A stretch of 64,000 nucleotides of DNA, taken from assembly GCA_025529335.1 (NCBI GenBank), contig JAMYHX010000019.1, positions 1 through 64,000 of the forward strand, given 5' to 3'. Shown here piece by piece: positions 26,239 to 37,594 of the stretch. Within the stretch, counting starts at the first letter, position 1, and every line of letters starts with the position of its first letter. A model generated the notes under the pieces. That model was not told the DNA's origin, ran no database searches, and saw only the letters and a list, made by a program, of their open reading frames with translations. This DNA comes from Rhizopus sp. PT2906. Its lineage: Eukaryota; Mucoromycota; Mucoromycetes; Mucorales; Rhizopodaceae. The translations under genes and the position numbers were made by a program.

Positions 26239-26358
26239 ATGAGAAATGTTGCTTACTTATATTGGGCTCAACAAGCTCAGAGCTGTGGGATGCTTTGGAA
26301 CCGAGATATCAATGCTTCGGAAAACGTTCATGATATTGCTGCTGTATTCATTTCTTAA
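26239..26358 (+). pseudogene. Fanzor/TnpB-like C-terminal remnant (RuvC-III motif)
   Basis: A 39-residue frame ending at TAA 26356 contains CGMLWNRDINASENV. The pattern C..C-like residue, then WNRD(I/V)NA, is the last RuvC motif of TnpB and eukaryotic Fanzor nucleases, with the catalytic Asp in NRD. Upstream DNA to about 26130 is out of frame and unrecognisable. It sits in the 787-base gap between CUL4 and the next gene and looks like the end of a dead element. Confidence 0.5.
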
Positions 26359-26562
26359 CCTTTTCACCATCCTTGCCGCGTTTAATATCGCTGACTTGTA
26401 CACGGTTTTTATAAGTTGACATGTATTTTTTTTTAATTCGCATCAAAAAGGGTCTGTTTGTCTGAAAACTAAATTTTAATTCGCTCAAAAATCATTTAAC
26501 TTGGGTAAATGCTCTTTGGTCCCTTTTTTTTTTTTTCTTTAATACCAATAAAAATCAAAAAA

Positions 26563-29529
26563 ATGTCAAATGAACTATCAAGTTCCCATTCTTCACCGGA
26601 GCAAAAAGCCTTGATCAAGACAGAACAAGTAATCTAGATTGTGTTCATCAGTCAATTATTAACTTTATTTAAAATAGTACACTGATTTAAAAGCAGACAT
26701 TAATACAGGCAATTATGACAGAGCACTACAAACCTTTGTATCTCTGTAAATATAACATGTAATAAATCATCATGTACACTCACTTTAAATGTATACAGGC
26801 AGTCAAATGACTATAGAAACCCAGCATTTCAAGCATTTGCAGCTGAAGTCGCAGAAAACTTGGACCCTCACAAGGAAACAGACTTGAGCAGTAGGTTCTT
26901 TGTTATGATGAAAAGAAAAAGACTCTTACAAGTATATATAGAATTCTTTGCATCTTTACCATTTGTATTACAATCAAATATAATTGACTTTGCCAAAGGT
27001 GAAAGAGTTTAAAGAAACGAAAACACACAACTTACTTTTATTTCTCACTGTAGAACATTTCCAAGGTAATGGTGACTACATCAAGATATTCAATATTCTA
27101 TTTCAATATATCAAAAGCTATCCACTTCATGCGTACAAATACTTGGTAAAGAAAAGTATGTGTGCAATATACGAGCTAACGCTTGATAGATCGAGGCTAT
27201 CAACACGCTGATTCTAAGCGCGCAAAAGATGGAAGGAGAAGAGAAGCAACAGTTGATAAAGACACTGGTGACAGAACTATTCCCTCGCTTATGCGATTAT
27301 AAACTGCTACTGGTCAGAAGAGACATTGTACCCTCTGTGAGAAACACAAATGAACCTTTGATCTGTTTACCATATAACCTATTTGAACAATTCTTATTAC
27401 TCGGTCAACGATTCTATATCAAGCAGCATAAGTGGAAAGAGGCAACACAGTTCACCTGCAGCATGCTCGCAGCCTGTGGGTATAAGGGACTAGATGATGA
27501 AAACTATATATCACATCATGATTTGCGTCTTCAGTATCTTAAAGAACACCGAAACACAGTCAGAGTGGACAGAGAAGAGCTTGGTGTAGATGCGCTGAGT
27601 GTGGATGATTTTGTTGTCTTGGTAACTGTGATGTGTGAATATATGGCAGCCAGTTGCCAGTTTGTCCAGTTTGGCTATGATTATTACAGAGCAGTGTGTG
27701 GCATGAATAGTGAGAACACGGACGATAAAAAATCCTGTTTGATTCCTATCTGTATCTTTCAACCCAACAATAATAACAAGCCGGGAACTAGTAATGACAA
27801 GACTACGATTGATTTCTCAGAAGATACCCAGATGACAGCGAGAAGGAAACGACCTCGATTGGACTATGCTGAAGATAATGAAGAAGAAAAAATAGAACAA
27901 GAACGAAATCAGGGATTGGATTCATACTGTGTCAAGGGTGTTGATGACACTCTACATATCTTGAGCCAAGCAGGTGATTGTTTACGGCACATTGTTGAAT
28001 TGTGGCAATGGGCATCAGATCGGATATCAGAAAATGAGCTCGTAGATCATTTTGGAAATTGGGAAAAAGGTAAATAAACCATGTGCATAAAACAGAAATA
28101 CTCACCACTTTTTAATAGAGTTATGTAGAGTCATTGAATCATATAAACTACCATTTGATATGCATAATGCTGTCTTACTTGTCAGAAGTGATCTGGCTCT
28201 TTCATCGGTAATTTTCATTCTAAAAAAGCCACCGGTCACCTTGACTCATCTATCAATAGCCATCTGTTCCTGGTAATTTGGCAAAAGCACTTGAATTATC
28301 ACAGAATATATGTGATCGTATTGATGCACAAAGAAGAGAAGAAAAGACGCATGGAGAAAGCGTTGATGCAGATATTCCTTTAATGTTTACCTTTCGAGTG
28401 CTTTACAACATTGGTATCATCTATTTACTCGTGGGTAGTTTACAGGTAAGATGACAAGGTATGCAAAGATAAGAGCTGATCATGAAAGGATACTATAGCA
28501 ATCGACCCTTGAAATTGCCATCATTCTTTCTGTGTTTCCTATTCCTGATGAATTAGAAGAAAAAGACTTCTTGATGGATGAAATTGACTGTTGCACAGTA
28601 GCAAATATATTTCATGGAAGAGAGTTTGGCCTTATGAGAGTCACACAGGAAGGATTGGTAGTTCGATGTATAAAGCACTTGGTGGTGGGACTTGACAACG
28701 AATCTGAACAAAAGGGTGGCATGGCATCAATTGACTCTGCCTTACGCTGGGACGAAAAAGCAGGCAATATGATTGTGATGATGCAGTATGGATGGCCATA
28801 TTGGTATAAGAGAACGAACCTTTGGCAAAAGATTATCAGCAAGATTAGTGAAAAGCGAATTTTTAAGAATAGAGAATTTTTAGAATACTTGTATGGTAAG
28901 CACGCGTGTCAGATGGTTATTTTTTAATTGTTGGTTTACTAAATAACACAATTATTATAGTATCTGATGTCCTGAACGCTATTCTCCAGTTACATTTGAC
29001 AGCTAAGGTGACTATGGATATCATACCACCTGAATTTGCTCTACGTGGAAGTTATAAACATTTGGTAACATCAGAAAACAGTAGCAGAAATACGGCAAAT
29101 ACGAATGATACACCAAGCGATCAGAGCAACGAAGCTCAAAATGAAGAGGATCATGAAATTGCTACTAGACGGCATTTGCCCTTATACCAACCGACATTTG
29201 CGAATACAATATTACCTAGCACGTCCATGTCGCCTTCATGGTACTCTGCTTCGACACAAAAGAATTCCTTTGCGCAATGGATGTCGCCTTCTTTTTATTA
29301 TAGTCGTCCTGCTACCTCCGTTATTCTACCAGATGCTGAAGAGCGTGGTCCGAATGATGATGGTCAAACCGCCGAGACGAAAGGCACCTATGTGCCTCGA
29401 GAGATGGTCACTCGATGCTTGGAATATAGAATCAGAAAGTATCCACCCAAAATCACTCCTCAGCGTATGAGACATGTCCTACAAAGATTTCTCAAGAACA
29501 TGGTCTTGAAAGCAAATGAGGAATCTTGA
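26563..29529 (+). CDS. Large multi-exon protein of unknown function, possibly Integrator subunit 10-like
   Basis: The start is the ATG at 26563 (MSNELSSSHSSPEQKALIKT). Small exons follow, then a large exon 27214-28069. The protein is mostly helical. It has a segment VEHFQGNGDYIKIFNILFQY, a VRRDIVPSV piece, an acidic and basic disordered patch near 27830-27900 (ARRKRPRLDYAEDNEEEK), helical-repeat-like stretches (TFRVLYNIGIIYLLVGSLQ), and a Ser-rich insert near 29050-29390. It closes with a conserved-looking helix (RQRMRHVLQRFLKNMVLK-like, starting at PPKITPQRMRH). The TPR-like repeats and motif order reminded me of Integrator subunit 10, which fits an early-diverging fungus, but no motif is decisive. 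It is clearly a real gene: frames join through canonical short introns. Confidence 0.55.
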
Positions 29530-29534
29530 TCCCT

Positions 29535-29560
<26 letters not shown>
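29535..29560. repeat. TA microsatellite
   Basis: An alternating TA run just after the stop codon of the preceding gene, probably in its 3' UTR. Similar TA runs occur at 24080-24103 (intron of CUL4), 43877-43912 and 62489-62512 (intron of the zinc-finger gene). Confidence 0.9.
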
Positions 29561-29567
<7 letters not shown>

Positions 29568-29885
29568 TTATATATTATAACTTGTATATACATTTTATTT
29601 CAGAACTTATTCGCATACAATTTAAAATTAATAACAATTACACTTTAGTTGGTTATCAATCTTTTTCTTTAAAGACAATATTATCTTTTGAGAGACATGA
29701 AAAGGTCTTATATAAAGTGTATATTCTAATGATATTTAACTTTTTCATGTCTTTTTCTTTTTCTTTTTCTTGCAGCCATGTGCTGTTTATGTTAATAAAG
29801 CATATGTTCTGTTGTACAACAAGCAAGATCAGTGAGACATTCTGATATAGTCTCTCCTTTTTTTTTCCAGTCATTCTATATTTCT

Positions 29886-30990
29886 ATGGCAACACAACAA
29901 CAAAACTTAGCTTGGCCAGCTTCACACGATCCTATAGACAATAGCAGTACTCAATCTGAAAATGAAGAATGTCTTGATCTCATCTCATTAAATGACCTCA
30001 GGCAAGGCGAACTGTATATTATCAAAATTAAATTAATAACAATCGCCTTATTTCAAGGTATATATACATATATACTTTATGGGTGTATCATTATTGACCA
30101 TTATTTTAATAGGATGGAATGATGAAATGTGTTGCTTTTATGTTTTACGTAAATAAAACAAACAAAGATCATACAAAGCCTTATTATTCATTACTTAGGA
30201 ACGGATTTATCCGATATGTCAAGATGGTGTGAAGCAAGGTATGCATTGTGTGATGACTATCTGTTTTCCCCCCGAATTTCTTATGCTTAGAGAATGATAT
30301 CAACATAGATACTTACCAAACAATTTTGACGCGTACTATGCGTTTGATCATGCTGGAAATCCACCCATTCACCTATGGACAAAGCAATTAAAGACAGCTA
30401 TACCCTACAACTGGTTCAGTATATTTGAAGAAGCCAAAAGGATGCAGCGATGGTGGATTCAATCCTACTTGGACTCAGACTCCATGTTGAACTACTATGA
30501 AAAATCACCGTCATCTTACGAGTATTCGATCACGACGACAGATTATAACTCACGACTGAATAGCAGTAAGGAAGATGAAGGCTGCGAGGACGTGTTCGAG
30601 GACAAGACGCTCCAACATGAATCAACTGTAGCTCCTGTTTCGTCTAACGTGATACCCTTTCCAGATGCAATAAAGACTCAGTATGACCACATGAACCACC
30701 ATACATCATTACCACGCACTTCATCCCTTCCCTCCAACCGACAAGACGAGACATTAAAAAATCACAATCTGCCTCAGAATACTGTTACAGATAATGAGGA
30801 AAGTGTTAAACCAGAGAGAAAGAAATTGACAAACAGAAAATCATGGTCATCACTCTTTCTAAAGAAGGAGAAGTCAAAGAAAGCACAGAACGAAAGCAAG
30901 AGGAATGTACCCAGAGAGGCAAGACATACGCTACCTGTCTACACCACTAGTAGAGAGATGCAGTATGCGGATAACCTAGACTTTAATTAA
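29886..30990 (+). CDS. Hypothetical protein with a Ser/Lys-rich C-terminal tail
   Basis: Four exons. The start is placed at the second Met of the frame, 29886 (MATQQQNLAWPASHDPIDNS), because the 18 codons upstream are T-rich leader-like sequence. After splicing, a compact region (DMSRWCEARYLPNNFDAYYA, then HLWTKQLKTAIPYNWFSIFE and an amphipathic helix RMQRWWIQSYLDS) is followed by about 150 residues of acidic then basic low-complexity tail (NRKSWSSLFLKKEKSKK). The tail looks disordered and phosphorylatable. I do not recognise the family. Aromatic-rich packing in the middle suggests one small folded domain. Confidence 0.65.
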
Positions 30991-31582
30991 TTTAAACTAC
31001 AACACTAATAATGTAACTGGCTTTTGTACAAAGTTTCGTTCTTTATTGGAATTGACTATGACAGTATTTCTGTAAATTTAAGGTCGTGGAGGTTGTATAG
31101 CTTTGAACCATACACGGTTAATATGTTAAATTAGGCTGAATTACTATATAATGAATTGCTTGATCAAGGATTTGAGAATGATGTCCATATAAAAATAATG
31201 AAGAGGCAATGCTTCTATTAACCTATTGATTTGATGAGCCTGAATATGCCTCATCTCTGGGCTAATACATGAATCTTTTGATTAAAGTTCCATAACCACG
31301 CTCTACGGATGAACTTGTATAAGATAGCATACGTTTAAACAGATTTTTATTTAAATAATTAAAACCACTAATGGGCTCACGATTATAATATTACATCCTT
31401 CCCGCCTGAGGCAGTTCATAAAGTAAGGATGACGATGACTAAAAAGCCCTTTTGATATCAAGGGTAAGAATGTTTTGGAAGGAGTAAATGGGGTCAAGTG
31501 TAAGATACACTAGTGAGAAGGAGAAGAGGGGTGCTATTTTAAGAGTCTTTACCTGAGGTGAGTGGGCGGAGTAGGCGGAAAC

Positions 31583-32185
31583 TTAGCGTGATATCGAGTA
31601 ATCAAGTTCATATAGGATTCTGCATATAGCTGGCCAGCGGATGCTCCACAAGAGCGTTATGTTAAGAAAGCGATGTTTCCTGGTAGATACCATATTTAAA
31701 AGTAAGGACAATGGGTCAGAAATGATTTGGGGCCACATGATTCTACGATGCATCTCGAGACAGTGAATGGTATAGGCTTTTGTGAAGGGCTGGCCATGGT
31801 ACTGAGGGCAGGTTTTGTATCGACTACCAGGGAGCCAGCCAAGACGCCAACATATGCAGCGACCTCTTTCAAACTTGGTCATCGATAGCCATAGGACAGG
31901 GTTGAGGGAGATTGCTGGGCAACAGTGCATAAGGAGAACAGAGGCATGCGTAAAACGTTTATTGTTGAGATTGACTTGACGGTATTCTCGTTGTATTGAC
32001 CGTAAAGGGCGATGGCCCAGGGACTCTGAGTTGGAGAAACACCCCTTCCAAACGAAAGGCTTAGAGCTTGTACCATTGGGAATGGCTTTGGTGTTGGCGA
32101 ACAAGTGGAAGTAGATGGTGCAACAGAGCATCATCCGGCAGATTAAGGGTGTATAAAAGGAACGGAGACTGTAAAGTATAAGCAC
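31583..32185 (-). pseudogene. LINE (non-LTR retrotransposon) 3'-end fragment
   Basis: A 200-codon minus-strand frame contains RCICWRLGWLPGSRYKTCPQ and then TKAYTIHCLEMHRRI. This Cys/His-rich block is the C-terminal zinc-binding segment of LINE reverse transcriptase proteins of the kind I know from Mucorales. No reverse-transcriptase core (YxDD) is seen, and the frame is cut on its 5' side near 32190. It is therefore a truncated copy, as usual for LINEs. Confidence 0.65.
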
Positions 32186-32410
32186 GCTCCTGCATGTTTG
32201 GTAGCTTTGACATACGTAGCATCACCGTGGTGGAAGATGTGTGAGAGGTACGGTACGCTTATTTTTTTTTTTGACGTTTTGTTTCTTCAAATAACCAATG
32301 ACAAGTTGCTCGAACGGTGCATTAAGTATATTATAGTAATTCAAACACTCTATTACGTAAAGTTATTAGGTGAACATTACCAGATACTGATGATTTTGTT
32401 CTTCCACAGG

Positions 32411-33880
32411 AGTATAAACCTGGAAGCGATCTAATAAGCAGAATCATACCCATTATCAACAAATCATCAATGTTATGACAAAAAGCCTTGTTGGAGCACC
32501 AGAAAATGTATATGCTGCTGTGCCGACAGAATCCTATAATACTCTTTACATTCCAAACGCAACTCACAATACATTATCACCTCTAATATTCGAAATACAG
32601 AGAAGTACTGATGAATCCTCTAGGTGCGCGCCATTCATTATTGCGCTTTGGTCCATGCAAAATACAAAAAGCATCCTTTAATATTTCTCCTTGATTTATC
32701 TAATGTTACAATGTCTGTATTTAGCTCAACTGTGCCTTGTGTCAAGTTTCCGTTTGCAAAAGAAATAACTACAGTAGGATCTCGATTCTGTCATACTCTA
32801 TCATGAAATAATCGCGATTCCGAAATACCATTTTATGAGAAAAATTGAGACTTGCCTGTTTATTTGATGAACACTACGTGCACAAGGAAATCCACGAGGA
32901 GGATAATGCTAAGGGCACTGCATGTGGCGTTACTTTACAACTACATACTACCCAAAGTGTCTACCTAACCTAAGGCTGTTTGGTGGGATATCATTGATGT
33001 AAAATGAGAATATATCATAATCACTCTTGGATGACCTTGGTTCTCTGCTGATAGACTGACAACATAAAGCAGCAATAACCACACTTTATCTCTTTTTCTT
33101 CTTGAAACTTTATAAAAGTCGTATTCTACATCGAGAAGCATGGAAAGATATCTGTTCTTGAACAAGATTAACGTGACGCTGCACATCATCTAAGTGTACT
33201 TTATCCGAATATACATTCTGTCCTAGAATAACCTCGATTCTGGAATACTACACCTATCCACCAAGGGCTATGACAGAATCGACGTCCTACTGTAGCTGCT
33301 TTTGGGCACAGTGTTGCTTATTGTTATCGTATTCTATGCTGGCAACCCTATCACAATCTATTGAGAAATTGCATCCTCTGGCTGCATTAGGCTATTTTAT
33401 GTGTTCACAGGCATTGTCAATGAATATGCTCGATTATGGAAAACATGACAATACAATGAAACTCCTCTACACAATCGCCCAGAGCGATATAAAGGAAGTT
33501 CTTGGTACAGAAGAGGAAAATATGAAAGGAATAAGTAACATTTGTGATAATACTGATTCTCAACTTATAAAGATCAAATATTGTATTGAAAAGGGAAATC
33601 AATATTCGTTTGAAAAGGCCAGAAAAGAAAATATGCGATGGCCAAAGAAACAACACCAATATCCGAAACTTCCCCATTGAAGTATTTAAAAACCCAATTA
33701 GAACGTACGATAAAGAACAAAAACCATTATCAGCTCCCTGATGAGTATGTTGAACGCTTTCGTTCTGAAAATCGGATAGAGTATCATGGAAAGAAGGTTT
33801 TTCTCAGGTTAAGAGAACAAGTAGAGATCTCTTCTTTTTTCTTTCTTTCTATAAGTCCAAAAGGGCCACATTATCGCTAG
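32411..33880 (+). pseudogene. PD-(D/E)XK-like multicopy gene, copy A, split by a TIR element
   Basis: The N-terminal part (EYKPGSDLISRIIPII, then NTLYIPNATHNTLSPLIFEI) matches copy C (KQHKPGADRLSRLLAL, then YDVIYVSKIANSFPPIILEF) position by position. It needs two frame changes: one near 32475 and one near 32620. The central part (RAIHYCALVHAKYKKHPLIF) matches RAFSYCMEVYKQYSILPIVL. The frame is then interrupted at 32770 by a 521-base TIR element and resumes at 33295 (CFWAQCCLLLSYSMLATLSQ, then HPLAALGYFMCSQ). Removing the element and one TA restores the frame exactly. D...(I/L)EFQ is the core pattern of Rpn/YhgA-type PD-(D/E)XK nucleases; here it is weakened (FEIQ). A Lys-rich C-terminal part continues, after another frame change, to about 33880. 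Confidence 0.6.
32772..33292. mobile_element. Non-autonomous TIR element (MITE-like, Tc1/mariner type), 521 bp
   Basis: The left end CAGTAGGATCTCGATTCTG and right end CAGAATCGACGTCCTACTG are inverted repeats: 24 bases with 2 mismatches, extending through TCATA/TATGA. TA dinucleotides flank both sides (32770-32771 and 33293-33294), the target duplication of Tc1/mariner elements. No transposase is inside. The interior from about 32868 to 33190 is a diverged copy of a repeat core also found at about 34020-34290 and 41600-41900. The element sits inside PD-(D/E)XK-like copy A. Confidence 0.85.
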
Positions 33881-34019
33881 CTTTCAAGCCCAAGATGATT
33901 AGAACCATAGACTGCATGTCAGAAGACTACAAAATGCAAACCCTTCATGAAATAAAAAGCACTCAAAACTTAAATATCAAGACTTAAGGTTATCGTAAAA
34001 ATATTAAAGCAAACACGGT

Positions 34020-34290
34020 GCACCAGAAAATGCACCAGAAAACAGACTAATGCTATGGGTGCTTCCTTGGTGCGCTACCTATGCTGTCACTATACAATAT
34101 CATATTATCAATGCCTCTGCCTAATCTAAGGCTGTCCAGTTCACTCTCTCTGATATAAAATACGAATTTATCATAATTACACGTGAGCTAAGCGATCTTT
34201 ATTCATCAAACTGAAAACATAACATTAAAATAACAACATATCTTTTTATCTCTTCTTTAAAATAAAAAAAAAAACATAAAGAAGCCCATT
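34020..34290 (+). repeat. Repeat core, copy B
   Basis: It shares ordered blocks with the cores near 32868 and 41600: a GTGCAC/GCGCAC block, TAATGCTA..GG, GCTTCCTTGG (also in copy C), TGTCACT..ACAA, CTAATCTAAGGCTGT, a TATCATAAT block, and a T-rich AAAGA end. It lies directly upstream of PD-(D/E)XK-like copy B. Terminal inverted repeats were not found for this copy. Confidence 0.6.
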
Positions 34291-34812
34291 GTACTTTCTG
34301 TTTGCTCTCACTACTACAACAAATGCCACAGACACCCTTGATCCACTTCTGGCTGCTGCCCATTTTCTTATCGCCGGTCAACCAAGCATAATTGATTTGC
34401 AAAAATGGAACAATCACACTATCATTAAACTGTACCAGCTAGCAATGAGAGCTTCGCCTCAAGATCTCAAGAGTGAAGGGAACAGAATAGCTGCTTTTTG
34501 GAAAGTGGTTAACACTGTTGGAAAACAATTCCAGAAGCAGCTAACAACATCTTTAGCAGTCCAAAGAAGTCAGTAGAATGCGCAGAGGTTGGAATCTTCT
34601 GGGCTAGAACGCTCAAAAGGAAGTATGAGAGCATTTCGATCAGCGAAGCATATGAAATAACGACACTAAATTCTGAACTTGTTGATGTTCGTTCAAATAT
34701 ACATACTACAATTATAAACAGTAATAAAAAATTGATATGGTTATTACAGCGAATAAATACCAAGAAATGGAGTAGTGAGCGGTCTTTGCGTGTACAAGAA
34801 AGTTTTCTTTAA
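34289..34812 (+). pseudogene. PD-(D/E)XK-like multicopy gene, copy B, C-terminal part
   Basis: The frame opens at 34289. The segment DPLLAAAHFLIAGQPSIIDL then IIKLYQLAMRASPQD matches copy A (HPLAALGYFMCSQALSMN, MKLLYTIAQSDIKE) and copy C (LPPLAAAVHFF, IKLLYQLHMEAATQD). Near 34570 the frame shifts. The new frame (KKSVECAEVGIFWARTLKRK and onward) stays open to a stop at 34810-34812. The N-terminal half with the nuclease-like core is absent; the repeat core lies where it would be. It is a broken, truncated copy. Confidence 0.55.
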
Positions 34813-37190
34813 GCGTTGTAAAGTATGGTAAGAGTAGTAAGAGCAGGGCTCGGCCTCGTTGACATTCTTTCGTATAGCAGCCAGAGTAGTTTCTGAATTA
34901 AACCATAAATAGCCCTTGACAAGCTTTTGTTCTGCATTTATTAAACTCATTTTCATTAAATCCATTGTAACTTGAATCCTTGTGAGCTTCTCAGTGTTAA
35001 TTTGGTCAACTCTGCGTAATAGGAGTGTGGATGTATCCATTGGACATTGATACAGTTCTAATGCTGTGGTATATCTTTAATATAGTAACTTATGTGATTT
35101 AGAAAAAGTGTTTATTTTCAATATAAATAAAGAAAATAGCAAAAGTCATTTCAAAAAATATTTACTTATTAAAAATTATTCCCAAAAACCAATGTTTTGC
35201 ACTAAAAAAGAGAAAAAAGGTAGCAATGCTGTCAAACACTCCTAAAGGCTCTGATTGTTGCTGTGACGACATTCTTCAGTTCGGCCATTGACCATCAAAA
35301 CAAGGGACCAGGCACCCATAAAAACCATCAGACCATCAAATATCAAACAGCCTGAAAAGACCCGCAGTAGCAGACGTACCGTTAGGGTATGTATTAGCTA
35401 AGCCTTGTCAATTGTTAGCTAGCTTATGTAACCCACTGCTCCAGCCAGACAGCAGGAAGCGTCATCAACAATCTGTTACAACTGTGATCTCAGATAACTA
35501 GCTCCCAACTAACTACTAGCTCCCTGTAATGATTTCAATCGAATGTTCCATAACTCTTCTTTTGGCTGCCTGAAAGCCTCCAGTTGAGTGATGAAATGAA
35601 TGACTGTTGTCATTCCAGGACACGTGTTGAGCATTATAGAAAGAGATTGCATAGAAATCCTTGAACACACAATCATCACCTTGCTGAGTAAGTTTATAAA
35701 AAAAAACTTACCTTAACCAAAGAGAACAACCAGAAGAGTCACCAAAAAAAGTATAAAGAGAAAAGAAAGAGAGGGAAAAAAGGATAAAGGCAATTTTCTC
35801 TCTTTTTATACCCTTTTCTTAGTTTTGTGAAGTTATTGTTTTCAATAGATAAGATTTTACTCCTTTCAAGAAAATAAGGTTTACGCTCTCACTTTTTGTT
35901 TATTTCTAAACTGTTTCATGGCTTTTAAAATTTTGGCTTATCTTTTTTGTACTTTTTATTTTAATGAAGTTGTTCACCTCTATCTTTATATAGTAAAAAG
36001 ACTAAAAGGCAATAAATTTCATGCATTCTTGGGCTTATTTCCTAGTCTTTGTCACACACACTATTTGTGTTACTCTGCCAAATCCTTTCGTTTTTTGATT
36101 TATTTTTTTGCTAGTAGAGACTAAATAAACATTATTCTGTAGTAGTTGCTATATGAAGTAATAAACTTGTATAAAGAAATGAAGCAAGTTGCGCATATTC
36201 AAAAGAACGCCGCCACCAAAAATGGTAATAGCAAATGATAGACGCGTTTCAAAACCCTGTTAACCCATGAAAAAAGTAATAACTTTATTTTGAACAAGTG
36301 TAGACGCAGGCATCAGGGAAATATCAGGATATACGCTGTACGTTCTCAAGTAGATCATAACAGATTAAGCAATGGTCTCTATATGCTTTAAATATCGCAA
36401 TGTATATTGTTATCTGTGGTTTATTCGTTCTCGTTCCTATCACCTTGCCGCTTCTAGATCTATTAATAAGCATCATGTTATATACAGTTCATCGCATGGG
36501 CCTCATAAGGGACATAGAGGCTTTTGACCTTTCGCAGGCCTGTATTGCATAATAAGGTAGATGATCGCAAATGACGGTATCTTGTTCATCACAATTAGTT
36601 ACAGTTAAAGAAAATCATGTCATGTTCCTCTAATTTAATTAGAGATGTTCTCTTGAACATGAACGACTTGTTGTAAAATACAATCTATAAGTATCTGTGT
36701 GTTTTAGTCATAAAAGAGCTGTTATCTGACAGACTTGTTTTCAAACAAAGAAAAAGTACGAGAGATGACCCTTTCTTTTTTTGTTCAGTTTGCAAAACAT
36801 GGAAAGAACAAAGTTCTAAATCATAGAAGCATACCGTATTTATTTCATAATGTATCGTTTTGTAAATATACAAGTAATAGCAATGTCCTTTATTTCTTGT
36901 TTGAACACCTTTTTTTTTTGACGAATGTTCTAAGTACTTCATGCTGCCGATCATTAAAAGTTCATATAATAAAGCACACTTGCATAAACATTTATTCTAG
37001 AACGTTAAATCAAATGAAAAGAGGAGAGCCATTTTTTAAAGAGACAAACAAATGGGACAGTCTTAAGCAAACGAACAGAGAAGAAAAAAGGGTGGATCAT
37101 CTTTCATTATAGTATAATATTTCATTATTCTACATTATTTTCATATATAAATACAATTGTATGTCTCTTTATTTCTCAGTCTTATCTCAA
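34813..37190. other. Intergenic, no supported gene
   Basis: A minus-strand 98-codon frame (34744-35040) overlaps the end of copy B; it has Leu/Lys-rich helical character but no known domain. Between 35220 and 35720 the base composition is more even than in its flanks, with short repeated words (CCATCAAA, CTAACTA.CTAGCTCC), which could be an old LTR or other element. I found no paired terminal repeats. Frames at 35918-36124 and 36735-37112 are low-complexity and not called. Confidence 0.4.
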
Positions 37191-37343
37191 ATGAAGTCTA
37201 ACACTCTTATCCTCCTTGCTCTTCTCATTTTGTCTGCCGTTTATGTCGAGGCTATCTGTAGTAGCTCTAATGGTAATGGATGTCCTTATCGACTCAGAAT
37301 ATATCATGGAAGATGGCATTGCTGTTCTGATAACTACGAATGA
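37191..37343 (+). CDS. Small secreted cysteine-rich peptide
   Basis: A 50-codon frame from the internal ATG at 37191. The first 21 or so residues are a classic signal peptide (MKSNTLILLALLILSAVYVE ending VEA). The mature peptide is about 29 residues with four cysteines in a C-x7-C-x12-CC pattern (ICSSSNGNGCPYRLRIYHGR, then WHCCSDNYE). An upstream in-frame Met at 37161 would spoil the signal peptide, so I prefer the shorter form. A TATA-like tatataaata lies about 40 bases upstream. Four Cys could form two disulfides. It could be an apoplastic effector-like or signalling peptide; no family is recognised. Confidence 0.6.
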   Translation: MKSNTLILLALLILSAVYVEAICSSSNGNGCPYRLRIYHGRWHCCSDNYE

Positions 37344-37594
37344 TCTATGGCACTCCCTTCGTATGCTATCATATAATGACCCACATCTACACGCTTGATT
37401 GTAAAACTAAATAAAAAATACGTTCATTATTCAGCATTCTACCAAGAAACCTGTGTATATGAATTGCAATGATACTTTTGGGTTTTATTGTGAATTAACA
37501 TATTTTAAAGTGAATAGTGTTGATGTATTTAAGAAAACACGCATAAAGAAACCTAGTTTTTCTTCTTCATTTTATATTATTCATACACACATAG

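Noticed and set aside
32770..33296. TIR element as an introner (GTAGGA...CTGTAG could be splice ends)
   Set aside because: Splicing at those ends leaves the downstream part out of frame and soon meets a stop, whereas excision with one TA keeps the frame.
35220..35720. Possible solo LTR
   Set aside because: No TG...CA paired termini, target duplication or primer-binding site could be shown; only composition suggested it.
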